Source: CAIKMD01 sp036501365 (lineage in GTDB: Bacteria > Pseudomonadota > Alphaproteobacteria > ATCC43930 > CGMCC-115725). From it: 64,000 nucleotides of DNA. The notes under the pieces are model-generated. The model searched no databases and was not told the origin of the DNA. It saw nothing but the letters and a program-made list of their open reading frames with translations. Position 1 is the stretch's first letter, and every line of letters begins with the position of its first letter. Location of the stretch: contig DASYAL010000060.1 of NCBI GenBank assembly GCA_036501365.1, positions 1 to 64,000 of the forward strand. Direction: 5' to 3'. A program made the translations under genes and the position numbers. Below, one piece after another: positions 40,776 to 48,558 of this stretch.

Positions 40776-41600
40776 ATGGCGCTCATCGATGCGCCGGCCC
40801 CGCCGACGCGACCTCAAGAACCAGCACCGATCCCTGCGGTCATCGGCATATCCTGTTGCCGTCGCGAGATTGTAACGCCGACCGGCAACCATCCCGCCCA
40901 TGCGGTGGTGAAGAAATACGTCGACGCCGTGGTCGACGGCGCCGGCGGCATGCCGCTCCTGGTGCCGGCCGAAGGCGATGCCGCCTGGGCCGAGGCGCTG
41001 GTGGCGCGGCTCGACGGGCTGCTGATGCCGGGCTCGCCCTCGAATGTCGAGCCGCATCACTACGCCGGCATGCCGAGCCTGCCCGATACGCTGCACGATC
41101 CGGCGCGCGATGCGATCGCGTTGCCGCTGATCCGCGCTGCGGTGAAGGCCGATCTGCCGGTGCTCGCGATCTGCCGCGGCATCCAGGAGCTCAACGTCGC
41201 TCTCGGCGGCAGCCTGCATCAGAACCTGCATCTCATTCCCGGCCGGCTCGATCACCGTGCGCCGCAGCTCGAAGCGGTGGAGGAGCGCTATGCCCATCGC
41301 GCGCATGACGTCGCGCTGGCGCCGGACGGCGCCTTCGCGTGCCTCGCCGGATCGCGCGCGCTCAGGGTCAATTCGCTGCACAGCCAGGGCATCGATCGGC
41401 CGGCAGCGGCACTGCGCGTCGAAGCCGTCGCGCCCGACGGCCAGATCGAGGCGGTGAGCCTGCCCGCGGCGCGGTTCGTCATCGGCGTGCAGTGGCATCC
41501 CGAATTCCGTTTCGCCGAAGATCCGTTCTCGGCGAAGCTCTTCGCCGCCTTCGGCGCGGCCTGCCGCGATTACGCCGCCGCGCGTAAAGTATCCGCCTAG
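40776..41600 (+). CDS. gamma-glutamyl-gamma-aminobutyrate hydrolase (PuuD) family
   Basis: 274 residues. A class I glutamine-amidotransferase-like peptidase C26. The nucleophile is Cys in LAICRGIQELNVALGG, and the His/Glu are in GVQWHPEFR. NSLHSQGID and LDGLLMPGSPSNVEPHHY are typical PuuD features. It likely hydrolyses a gamma-glutamyl bond (putrescine/GABA or a related amine). No polyamine genes are linked, so the substrate is open. Confidence 0.9.
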   Translation: MALIDAPAPPTRPQEPAPIPAVIGISCCRREIVTPTGNHPAHAVVKKYVDAVVDGAGGMPLLVPAEGDAAWAEALVARLDGLLMPGSPSNVEPHHYAGMPSLPDTLHDPARDAIALPLIRAAVKADLPVLAICRGIQELNVALGGSLHQNLHLIPGRLDHRAPQLEAVEERYAHRAHDVALAPDGAFACLAGSRALRVNSLHSQGIDRPAAALRVEAVAPDGQIEAVSLPAARFVIGVQWHPEFRFAEDPFSAKLFAAFGAACRDYAAARKVSA

Positions 41601-41621
41601 AGCGCAATCCAAAAATCGAGC

Positions 41622-42074
41622 TCAGCCGATCCGCTGCAAGAAGGCGATCAACGTCGCCCGCTCGCGTACGGTGAGGCGCCGCGCGATCCGCGCCTCGTGC
41701 CGTCGCACCCGCCGCGCCAGCGCCTGAAACCGCGCCTGCCCAGCCGGCGATAAGCGCAGCGCGTGGCTGCGCCGATCGTTCGGTCGGGCCGCGCGCTCGA
41801 CGAGGCGTTGGCGCTCGAGCTTGTCGATAACGGCGACCAGGGTCGAGCGGTCGATGCCGAGGATTTGCGCGAGCCTCGTTTGGCTCAAGCCGGCATTGGC
41901 TTCGATCAGCGCCAGCACGCCGAACTGGCCGGGCGTGATGTCGGTGCCATTCATGCTGGCGGCGAAATCCTGGAACACCGCCGATTGGGCGCGGCGGAGA
42001 TGGTAGCCGATGAGATCGGGCAACAAACCGAAAGCCGCGGACGGGTCGGGATGGGGCGCGCGCGTTTTCGGCAT
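41622..42074 (-). CDS. MarR-family transcriptional regulator
   Basis: 150 residues with the MarR winged-helix layout: ITPGQFGVLALIEANAGLSQ, TRLAQILGIDRSTLVAVIDKL (recognition helix), and RLVERAARPNDRRSHALRLSPAG (wing with the conserved D-R-R). It converges on the C26 peptidase gene. An imperfect palindrome CTCACACTTGCGTGAG at 42,180-42,195, about 105 bp upstream, could be its operator, but this is only a pattern. Confidence 0.93.
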   Translation of the reverse strand: MPKTRAPHPDPSAAFGLLPDLIGYHLRRAQSAVFQDFAASMNGTDITPGQFGVLALIEANAGLSQTRLAQILGIDRSTLVAVIDKLERQRLVERAARPNDRRSHALRLSPAGQARFQALARRVRRHEARIARRLTVRERATLIAFLQRIG

Positions 42075-42199
42075 GGCCCGACGATAAAGCTTGCGCCGTT
42101 CGCATGCCAGGATCGCGAAATAAAGCGGGAGCGTTGCTACACGGGAAATTTGCTGTGCGATTCCAAAGCCTAGTCCTCACTCACACTTGCGTGAGCGGG

Positions 42200-42365
42200 C
42201 AAAAAATCCGCATTGACGCCTCGCCGACCGGTCCCCACCTAAGACTCAGAAGAGCGGCAGGTTCGCCTGGCGCCGGCCCGTAGGTGTTCCCCCGAGCCCG
42301 ACGGGTCCCCCCGCAAAGGGGCTTCGAGCGCCCGGTTACCCCCCTAGCCGGGCGCTTTTTCTTGT
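42200..42365 (+). ncRNA. candidate structured small RNA with intrinsic terminator
   Basis: Within the 487-bp gene-free stretch 42,075-42,561 there is no coding signal before the strong terminator at 42,327. The sequence folds on paper: CACCTA (about 42,236) can pair with TAGGTG (about 42,281), CAGG-TTCG-CCTG forms a UUCG hairpin between them, and CCCCGCAAAGGGG forms another. It does not match tRNA, SRP, tmRNA or RNase P that I know. No promoter is firmly located, so the 5' end is a guess. Confidence 0.4.
42327..42362 (+). terminator. rho-independent terminator without an upstream gene
   Basis: A 9-bp stem AGCGCCCGG / CCGGGCGCT with a 12-nt C-rich loop, then TTTTTCTTG and more T. The nearest upstream plus-strand gene ends at 41,600, with a minus-strand gene between, which is why an RNA product is suspected. 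Confidence 0.8.
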
Positions 42366-42508
42366 TTTTTTTCTGGCGGTCACACGGTTAGCCGCCCCCT
42401 CCGACAAGCTCAGCACCAAGCCTAGCTGCATGACCACGCGGCGTGCGTTTTGACATTCGCGCGCGCGCATGCGATTGTTTGGATACCCAACAATATCGGT
42501 GCCTCGCA

Positions 42509-42565
42509 ATGGCCGTTCGCGAAGGACGCGTTGCGCTCGTCACCGGTGCCGGAGGCGGAAAATGA
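42509..42565 (+). pseudogene. N-terminal remnant of a short-chain dehydrogenase
   Basis: An 18-codon frame MAVREGRVALVTGAGGGK ends in a TGA that overlaps the Rieske gene ATG (ATGA). VALVTGAGGG is the start of the SDR nucleotide-binding motif TGxxxGxG, cut off before the second half. Its glycine codons provide the GGAGG ribosome site of the next gene. It looks like a deletion scar, or a short leader that couples translation. Confidence 0.5.
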
Positions 42566-43737
42566 CGGCGGCCAGCGATTCGAACGTCCCGCTCGACCCT
42601 ATCGTCGAACAGACAGACGACTTCGTGCACACGGGTCCGGGCACACTGGCCGGGCGATACCTTCGCCGCTACTGGCAACCCATTTACGTCGCCGAGAAGC
42701 TCCCAAAGGGAAAGATCGTTCCGATCCGGATCCTTGGCGAGGAGCTGGCCCTCTACCGTGGCGAAGGCGGAAAGGCCCACGTCATGACGAATGAATGCCC
42801 GCATCGACTGACCCGATTGCATATTGGTTGGATCGAAGGAGAAACCATTCGCTGCCGCTACCACGGCTGGCGCTTCGACGAGTCCGGACGATGTGTCGAG
42901 CAACCGGCCGAGCCGAAACCTTTCTGCGACAGAGTGCGGAAACGCGCCTCCTATCCCACGCACGAAGCTCACGGCCTCATCTTCGCTTATCTCGGCGAGG
43001 GCGAGGCTCCCGCCTTTCGTCCGCTGCCGGGCCTGGAAGATGGGGCTCGCGAAGGCTGGACGGTCTGCCCGTCGGCCGAAATGATCCCATGCAACTATTT
43101 TCAGAGCGCAGAGAACATCATGGACGACGTCCATGTGAATTTCGCGCATCGAGATCACCTCGTGAACACGGCGGCGAGGCCGTATGTCCCGACCAAAACC
43201 TGGGCACAGGAAACATCGTTCGGGCTCACGCAATTCCAGGAGCGCGGCGAGCATACCGATCGAATTCACTTCACCATGCCGAATCAGTGTTTCCTCGCCC
43301 ACCCGCTGCGCTCGGCGCGAGACGACAAGCCGTTCTGGTTCAAGGCGCTCTTCTGGTACGTGCCGATCGATGACGAGAGTCATCTTCACTTTCTCATCAT
43401 GGTCTACCACACGAAGCGACGGGAGCGTCCCGAGGGCACGCCGATCCATGAGGAAATCGAGGCAATCCTTTCCGGTCGAAAGACGTGGGAAGACGTCGCG
43501 AACCATCCGAATATCATCCGTATTCAGGACGGGGTGTCGATCTGCGGGCAAGGAAAGATCGAGGATCGTTCAAGGGAACAATTGGGTCGATCGGACGCTG
43601 CGTTGGCGATGCTTCGCAGAATGTGGCGGCGGGAGCTGGAATTGCTTGGCGCCGGACAATCCGTGACACAGTTCGGTACGCCCGACCCTCAGATGCTGCG
43701 GCAGGAGGAGCTGGACGTGATGGGATTGAACGCTTGA
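42562..43737 (+). CDS. Rieske non-heme iron oxygenase, large subunit
   Basis: 391 residues from the ATG at 42,562. The [2Fe-2S] cluster motif is C-P-H in NECPHRLTR and C-R-Y-H in IRCRYHGWR. The mononuclear iron site is DDVHVNFAHRD (2-His-carboxylate). The type resembles phenylpropionate- or vanillate-type oxygenases that demethylate or hydroxylate aromatics. No reductase partner is linked. Codon choice is visibly less GC-biased than the neighbours, and an SDR fragment abuts the start, both suggesting recent acquisition. Confidence 0.9.
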   Translation: MTAASDSNVPLDPIVEQTDDFVHTGPGTLAGRYLRRYWQPIYVAEKLPKGKIVPIRILGEELALYRGEGGKAHVMTNECPHRLTRLHIGWIEGETIRCRYHGWRFDESGRCVEQPAEPKPFCDRVRKRASYPTHEAHGLIFAYLGEGEAPAFRPLPGLEDGAREGWTVCPSAEMIPCNYFQSAENIMDDVHVNFAHRDHLVNTAARPYVPTKTWAQETSFGLTQFQERGEHTDRIHFTMPNQCFLAHPLRSARDDKPFWFKALFWYVPIDDESHLHFLIMVYHTKRRERPEGTPIHEEIEAILSGRKTWEDVANHPNIIRIQDGVSICGQGKIEDRSREQLGRSDAALAMLRRMWRRELELLGAGQSVTQFGTPDPQMLRQEELDVMGLNA

Positions 43738-43818
43738 ATACATCGCGCTCGCTCATCTATCCGACATTGCTAGCTTTTCTGCTCCGCGCTTGACGCATCG
43801 CGCATAATCGAAGCCGGC

Positions 43819-44616
43819 ATGGCGCTCAATATCGTCACCTGGAACATCAACTCGGTGCGGCTGCGCATCGATCTCGTGAAGCGCGTCGTCGGCGAGCTGC
43901 AGCCCGACGTCTTCTGCTTGCAGGAAACCAAGACGCCCGACGAATTCTTTCCGCGCGAAGCCGCCGATGCGATGGGCTTTCCGCACATGCTGGTGCACGG
44001 CATGAAAGGCTATAACGGCGTCGCGATCCTCTCGAAATTGCCGCTTGAGAAGCCGCGCAACGAGGGCTGGTGCGGCAAGGAGGATTGCCGCCATATCATC
44101 GCCGAGCTGCCCGGCGGCATCGAGCTGCACAATGTCTACGTTCCCGCCGGGGGCGACATTCCCGATCCCGAGGAGAACCCGAAATTCGCGCACAAGCTGC
44201 GGTTCCTCGATGAGGTCGCCGGCTGGTTCAAGGGCCGGCGTGTCAGCGAGCGGCCGATGATCCTGGTCGGCGATCTCAACGTCGCGCCGCTCGAAACCGA
44301 TGTCTGGTCGCATAAGCAGCTCCTGAAGATCGTCAGCCATACGCCGGTCGAGGTCGAGAAGCTCGGCAGCCTGCAACAGGCTTCGAGCTTCGTCGACGCG
44401 GTGCGCCATTTCATCCCGCCCGAGCAAAAGCTTTACACCTGGTGGAGCTATCGCGCGCGCGACTGGGTGGCGTCGGATCGCGGCCGGCGCCTCGATCACA
44501 TCTGGGTAACGCCGGTGCTGAAGGACCGGCTCGCCGGCGCCGCCGTCCATAAGGACACGCGCAACTGGGAGCTCTGCTCCGACCACGTGCCGGTGCTGGT
44601 CAGGCTCTACGATTAG
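43819..44616 (+). CDS. xth: exodeoxyribonuclease III
   Basis: 265 residues. An AP endonuclease / 3'-5' exonuclease of base-excision repair. WNINSVRLR carries the metal-site Asn, CLQETK the Glu, GDLNVAPLETD the Asp/Asn pair, and CSDHVPVLV the catalytic His. The full-length single-domain enzyme has the typical size. It stands alone on the plus strand. Confidence 0.95.
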   Translation: MALNIVTWNINSVRLRIDLVKRVVGELQPDVFCLQETKTPDEFFPREAADAMGFPHMLVHGMKGYNGVAILSKLPLEKPRNEGWCGKEDCRHIIAELPGGIELHNVYVPAGGDIPDPEENPKFAHKLRFLDEVAGWFKGRRVSERPMILVGDLNVAPLETDVWSHKQLLKIVSHTPVEVEKLGSLQQASSFVDAVRHFIPPEQKLYTWWSYRARDWVASDRGRRLDHIWVTPVLKDRLAGAAVHKDTRNWELCSDHVPVLVRLYD

Positions 44617-44637
44617 CGCGCCGCGAAGCGTTCGAAA

Positions 44638-45114
44638 TCAGCCGCCGACGCGATAGAGATGCTCTTGCGCGTCGCGCGCGCCCTCGGGCGCGGGGATCGC
44701 CTCCCAACCCGGCAGCTCGAGCGTTGCTTCGGCGATCACCACCGCTCCCGGCCGGAGCAGCGGCGCGACCAACGGCGCGAGCTCGGCGGCGGCGCGGGCC
44801 GGCGCAGGAAAATTCAAATAGGCGATCGCCGCCTCGCGGCGCCAGCGCTCCCAGGCCTGCGGCAAAGTCTCGGCCGGGTCGCCGAGGATGCGGTGTTCCG
44901 CATCCGGCGGCGCGCTGTCGGGCGCGGCGATCGTGCGGTCGAAGACAAAGAGCTCGCGCCGGCGCAGCACTTCGCGCAGATGGTCGTAGGCGATGCCGTC
45001 GCCCCAGCCGATCTGGAGCGCGGGGCCGGGAAGCCGGGTCGCCAGCACGCTGGCGCGCTCGAGGCTGGAGCGCTGCGACATCAAACGGCGAATCAGCAGA
45101 TCGAGCGCGCTCAA
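44638..45114 (-). CDS. SAM-methyltransferase-like protein
   Basis: 158 residues. ALQIGWGDGIAYDHLREVL matches the glycine-rich SAM motif I, and ELFVFDR fits motif II. The rest keeps the Rossmann pattern (AIAYLNFPAPARAAAELAP and GAVVIAEATLELPGWEAIP), but it is short for a methyltransferase and lacks a recognisable acceptor-specific region. It is same-strand with the response regulator 21 nt upstream, so they may be co-transcribed. The substrate is unknown. Confidence 0.6.
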   Translation of the reverse strand: MSALDLLIRRLMSQRSSLERASVLATRLPGPALQIGWGDGIAYDHLREVLRRRELFVFDRTIAAPDSAPPDAEHRILGDPAETLPQAWERWRREAAIAYLNFPAPARAAAELAPLVAPLLRPGAVVIAEATLELPGWEAIPAPEGARDAQEHLYRVGG

Positions 45115-45135
45115 TGACCCCCCTTCACGTCGAAG

Positions 45136-45825
45136 TCAGGGCACCAGCCGGTAACCGCCGGGCTCGGTGATGAGGATCTCCGCCTTCGCCGGATCGCGCT
45201 CGATTTTCTGGCGCAGGCGATAGACATGGGTCTCGAGCGTGTGCGTGGTGACGCCGGAATTGTAGCCCCACACCTCGTTCAAGAGGATCGCGCGGCCGAT
45301 CGTCTTCTTGCCGGCGCGATAGAGATATTTGAGGATCGCGGTTTCCTTCTCGGTCAGCCGCACCTTGCGGCGCTTGGCGTCGTCGATCAGGGTTTTGGCG
45401 CTCGGGCGGAAGGTATACGGACCGATGCCGAAGATCGCATCTTCCGACGCTTCGTGCTGGCGGAGCTGCGCGCGCAGCCGCGCTAGCAGCACGTTTAGCC
45501 GGAACGGCTTGGTGATGTAGTCGTTGGCGCCGCTATCGAGGCCGAGGATGGTGTCGGCCTCGCCGTCGGCGCCGGTCAGCATCAGGATCGGCGCCCGCAC
45601 GCCGGAGCGGCGCATCACCCGGCACAGCTCGCGCCCGTCCATGTCGGGCAGGCCGACATCGAGGAGAATCGCGTCGAAGTATTGCCCCTTCGTCGCATCG
45701 AGCGCCTCGGCGGCGTTTCCGGCCTCGGCGGCCGCGAATTCCTCATGCATCTGCAACTGCTCGGCAAGCGAGTGGCGTAACGCCAGATCGTCGTCGATGA
45801 TCAATATCTTGCGGCCTAAGGTCAT
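45136..45825 (-). CDS. OmpR/PhoB-family response regulator
   Basis: 229 residues. The receiver domain has the acidic pair D11-D13 region (ILIIDDDLALR), phosphoacceptor D56 (ILLDVGLPDMDG), Thr in LMLTGAD and Lys in YITKPFR. The C-terminal winged helix reads RLTEKETAILKYLYRAGKKT with VTTHTLETHVYRLRQKIE. No histidine kinase is adjacent, so the partner is unknown. The downstream methyltransferase-like gene is on the same strand. Confidence 0.93.
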   Translation of the reverse strand: MTLGRKILIIDDDLALRHSLAEQLQMHEEFAAAEAGNAAEALDATKGQYFDAILLDVGLPDMDGRELCRVMRRSGVRAPILMLTGADGEADTILGLDSGANDYITKPFRLNVLLARLRAQLRQHEASEDAIFGIGPYTFRPSAKTLIDDAKRRKVRLTEKETAILKYLYRAGKKTIGRAILLNEVWGYNSGVTTHTLETHVYRLRQKIERDPAKAEILITEPGGYRLVP

Positions 45826-45894
45826 ATGCTTCCCTGTTCTGCTGGCGGCCTTGCTGCTTATAAGGGGAAGACGCCGCCGCCTATCCCCGCCGCC

Positions 45895-46179
45895 TCAGCG
45901 CTCGACCTCGACGCCCTTCCAGAAAGCGACGAAATCCTTGATCTGTTTCGCCGCCGGCAGCGGCTCCGGATAATACCAGGCCGCGTCCTTGTTCTCGGCG
46001 CCCTCGACCGCGACGGTGAAATAATGCGCGGTGCCTTTCCAGTGGCACTGGCTCGTGGTCGGGCTGTCCTTGAAATAGCGCTTATCGATGGTCCCGGGCG
46101 GGAAATAGACATTGCCCTCGACGATCTCGAATTCCGGACTTTCGGCGATCACCTTGCCGTGCCACATCGCTTTGGCCAT
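45895..46179 (-). CDS. DUF427 family protein
   Basis: 94 residues from the ATG at 46,179 with AGGAGG 6 nt upstream. The family signature is present: WHGKVIAESPEFEIVEGNVYFP, CHWKGTAHYF, and AAWYYPEPLPAAKQIKDFVAFW. DUF427 is a small beta-tent domain widely distributed in bacteria and fungi with no assigned activity. It is a stand-alone gene between the response regulator and the pterin-like cluster. Confidence 0.93.
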   Translation of the reverse strand: MAKAMWHGKVIAESPEFEIVEGNVYFPPGTIDKRYFKDSPTTSQCHWKGTAHYFTVAVEGAENKDAAWYYPEPLPAAKQIKDFVAFWKGVEVER

Positions 46180-46226
46180 GTCGTGCCTCCTGGACAGGCC
46201 GGCCATGATCGAAGCCGGCCCGGCAT

Positions 46227-47099
46227 TTAAGCAGGCAGGGCCAACAGATCGCAATGGCCGACAGTCATGGCGAGGCGGCCTTCGTCGAGCAACCGCCGGC
46301 GGCTGCTTTCCCAGGCGGCGATGCGGCCGGCCATCGCCGGGGCCGCGTCGCGTGCGGCCTCGGCCTCGCCCGCGATCATCGCCGCCAGCAGCGCGCGATC
46401 GTCCAGCCCCAGCCGCCAATCGCTCGCCGCGCGCGCGACGCGCAAGCCCGCTGCGGTCAGCGCGGCTTGCAGAGCAGCCGGCGCATCCGGCCCGAGCGCC
46501 GGGCCGAAGCCCTTATCACGCCGCTGATGCTGCGCGAAGGCCGCGGCGACGAGCGCATCGTCGGCAATGGCGGGTTGCCACTCGCGGCGGCCATCGACGG
46601 TCAACGCGGCGAGCAGCGGCACGCGACGCGCGGCGAGCAGCGCGATGAAGCGGCCGAGCCAAGCGTGCGAGACGAGATCGAAAAACGCCGCCGCCGCGAT
46701 GCCATCCGCCGCAAGCTCGGCGAGGCTCGCGAGATCGTGAGCGAGATCGAGCGGCACCGCTTCGATCTGCCAATGTGCCGGCCGGGGCTCGATGCGGATG
46801 CGGCTGCCGCCGCCGACGATCGGATAGCCCTGGCGCCGCGCCCAGAGCGTGAATTCCTCGGCCTGCGCCGCCAGCAGGTCGCGGTCGCGATCGATCAGGA
46901 ACCAATACTGGTCGCCGGCGATGCGCGGCAGCAACGCGCGTGTGTTGGCCCCGCTGCCGGCGCCGAGATCGACCAGCCGCCGCGGCCGGTCCGACAACTG
47001 CGGCAGCGCCGCCGCGAAGCGCCGCGCCAGCCCGGGATCGCGCGCGGCGAGATCGGCGCGCTCGCGCAGCCTCAGCCAATCGAGCGCGAAATTGCTCAC
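46227..47099 (-). CDS. SAM-dependent methyltransferase of the RibD/PTPS-like cluster
   Basis: 290 residues from a GTG at 47,099 that overlaps the glycosyltransferase stop (GTGA). The SAM motif is LVDLGAGSGANTRALLPRIA (about 42-61), and WFLIDRDRDLLAAQ supplies the ribose-binding acid. The later part (AFFDLVSHAWLGRFIALLAA, GLDDRALLAAMIAG) is helical and does not match a well-known acceptor group. It is the last gene of a five-gene coupled run, so it probably decorates the product made upstream. Confidence 0.85.
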   Translation of the reverse strand: MSNFALDWLRLRERADLAARDPGLARRFAAALPQLSDRPRRLVDLGAGSGANTRALLPRIAGDQYWFLIDRDRDLLAAQAEEFTLWARRQGYPIVGGGSRIRIEPRPAHWQIEAVPLDLAHDLASLAELAADGIAAAAFFDLVSHAWLGRFIALLAARRVPLLAALTVDGRREWQPAIADDALVAAAFAQHQRRDKGFGPALGPDAPAALQAALTAAGLRVARAASDWRLGLDDRALLAAMIAGEAEAARDAAPAMAGRIAAWESSRRRLLDEGRLAMTVGHCDLLALPA

Positions 47100-48148
47100 A
47101 TGGTGAGCCGCGTCAGCGCTGCGCGCCAGCCTCCGACGGCTTGCGGCCAGTCGGGCAAGGCCGCGCCGGCGCCGCGCGCGCCCTCGCCGAGCTTCGCCAG
47201 TAAGGCGCGGTCGTTGATCACGCGCGCCAACGCCGTGGCGAGCGCCGCCGCGTCGCCCGGCGGGACGAGGATCCCGGCGCTCTCCGGCACGGTCTCGGGG
47301 AGCGCGCCGGCGTTTGTCGCGACGATCGGCAGGCCGTGCGCCAGCGCCTCGGCGAAGGCCATGCCATAGCCCTCATGATAGGACGGAAGCACGAAAAGAT
47401 CGGCCTCGTCGTAGGCCGGCGCGAGCAGCGTCGCCGGCCGCTCGTCCATCAAGCGCACATTGTCTTCGAGGCCGCGCGCGGCGATCGCGCGCCGCAGCTG
47501 GGTGACACAGGCGGGGTCGCGGGCGATGCTGCCGATGCAATCGAGTTGCCAGGTTGCGAGATCGAGCGTCGCCAGCGCCTCGATCAGCAGGCGATGGCCT
47601 TTGCGCGGCGTGACGGCCGCGACCGACAACAGCCGCAGCGGCCGGCGCTCGGTGTCGCGGAATCGGATAGCGGCGGGCTTTGCCGTGCCCGGCGGCGTGA
47701 TCGAAACACGATCGCCCGCCACGCCGTAGCGGACGAGGGCCCCAGCCGTCGCGCGGCTCGGGCACACGGCACCGCGCAACAACGGCGACAGATTCTGTTC
47801 CGCCGCGCGGAAGCGAGCGGCAACATCGGACGGCAATCCGGTCTCGTCGGCGAGCGGATGATGGACGAAGCCGATGAGCTTCAGCCGCTTCGCTTCGCGC
47901 GCGAGGCAATCGCGAAAAGCCAACAGCGCGAGACCGTCGATCACCGCGGTTTCGCCGTCGGGCAAGGAAGCGAGCGCTTGTGCGGCGGCGCGGCACGCCG
48001 CCGCATCGGCATCGGGATAGCGGCCGGCGAGCTCGATCACCCCGACCGTATCGCCGTCTGACCGCAGACCCTCGACGAGGTGTCGTGCGAAGAGGTAGCC
48101 GCCGGTGAGCTGATTGATCGGACCGGGAACGAGCAGCGAGAATTTCAC
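47096..48148 (-). CDS. GT4-family glycosyltransferase of the cluster
   Basis: 350 residues from a GTG at 48,148 overlapping the PTPS-like gene (GTGA). GT-B fold: the N-terminal half begins FSLLVPGPINQLTGGYLFAR and includes FVHHPLADETGL. The C-terminal donor half has SVAAVTPRKGHRLLIEAL and FVLPSYHEGYGMAFAEALAHG, the GT4 E-x7-E donor motif. It is soluble, without membrane segments. In this setting the likely acceptor is a pterin or pyrimidine rather than a polysaccharide; that is an inference from neighbours. Confidence 0.88.
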   Translation of the reverse strand: MKFSLLVPGPINQLTGGYLFARHLVEGLRSDGDTVGVIELAGRYPDADAAACRAAAQALASLPDGETAVIDGLALLAFRDCLAREAKRLKLIGFVHHPLADETGLPSDVAARFRAAEQNLSPLLRGAVCPSRATAGALVRYGVAGDRVSITPPGTAKPAAIRFRDTERRPLRLLSVAAVTPRKGHRLLIEALATLDLATWQLDCIGSIARDPACVTQLRRAIAARGLEDNVRLMDERPATLLAPAYDEADLFVLPSYHEGYGMAFAEALAHGLPIVATNAGALPETVPESAGILVPPGDAAALATALARVINDRALLAKLGEGARGAGAALPDWPQAVGGWRAALTRLTM

Positions 48149-48549
48149 GACAACGCTCCCTCGAAGGCGGCCCAGGCAATCGGCGATTCGCGCAAGGTGA
48201 CGCGCAGCGTGCGCAGCGCGCCGGCCGTGCCCTCGCCCAGCGCGCCCGCAGCGATGCGCGCCTTGAGCCGGCGGAAAATCTCGCCGGCCAAGAATTCGGT
48301 CGTGGTGTTGCGGCCTTTGAAGCCGGCGAGCTCGTCGAGGTTGCGGTAGTTGATCTCGGCGAGCACGGCTTTGAGCGTCTCGAGCGCCCTGCCGATATCG
48401 CAAACGAGGCCGTCACCATCGAGCTCGGTACGGCGGACTTCCATCTCGACGGCGTAGGTCGCGCCGTGAAGGCGCTGCGCCGGGCCGAAAATCTCGCCGA
48501 CGAAACTATGCGCGATCATCACGTGATCGCTGACCGCAAGCGCATACAT
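48145..48549 (-). CDS. 6-pyruvoyl-tetrahydropterin synthase homologue with altered active site
   Basis: 134 residues, the T-fold of PTPS/QueD. The first zinc His is kept (MIAHSF, H14), and LHGATY (H28) replaces the usual HGHNY, so the third zinc His is an Ala. The catalytic Cys that precedes HGH in QueD is absent (FGPAQRLHGA). The Asp-His pair is replaced by N67-Y68 (EINYRNLDE), while E85 of TTTEFLA, which anchors the pterin, stays. So it may bind a pterin-like ligand but is unlikely to run the standard reaction. AGGGGG precedes the ATG. Confidence 0.85.
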   Translation of the reverse strand: MYALAVSDHVMIAHSFVGEIFGPAQRLHGATYAVEMEVRRTELDGDGLVCDIGRALETLKAVLAEINYRNLDELAGFKGRNTTTEFLAGEIFRRLKARIAAGALGEGTAGALRTLRVTLRESPIAWAAFEGALS

Positions 48550-48558
48550 GCGTGCCCC

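Noticed and set aside
42180..42195. MarR operator at CTCACACTTGCGTGAG
   Set aside because: Imperfect palindrome with only 5-bp arms, about 105 bp from the gene. It is too weak to list as a separate feature.
42200..42365. Identity of the structured region as 6S RNA, SRP RNA, tmRNA or selenocysteine tRNA
   Set aside because: The SRP GGAAG/GCAGCC loop, a tmRNA tag frame and any tRNA cloverleaf are absent. A 6S RNA assignment would need conserved neighbours (zapA/ygfA) that are not here.
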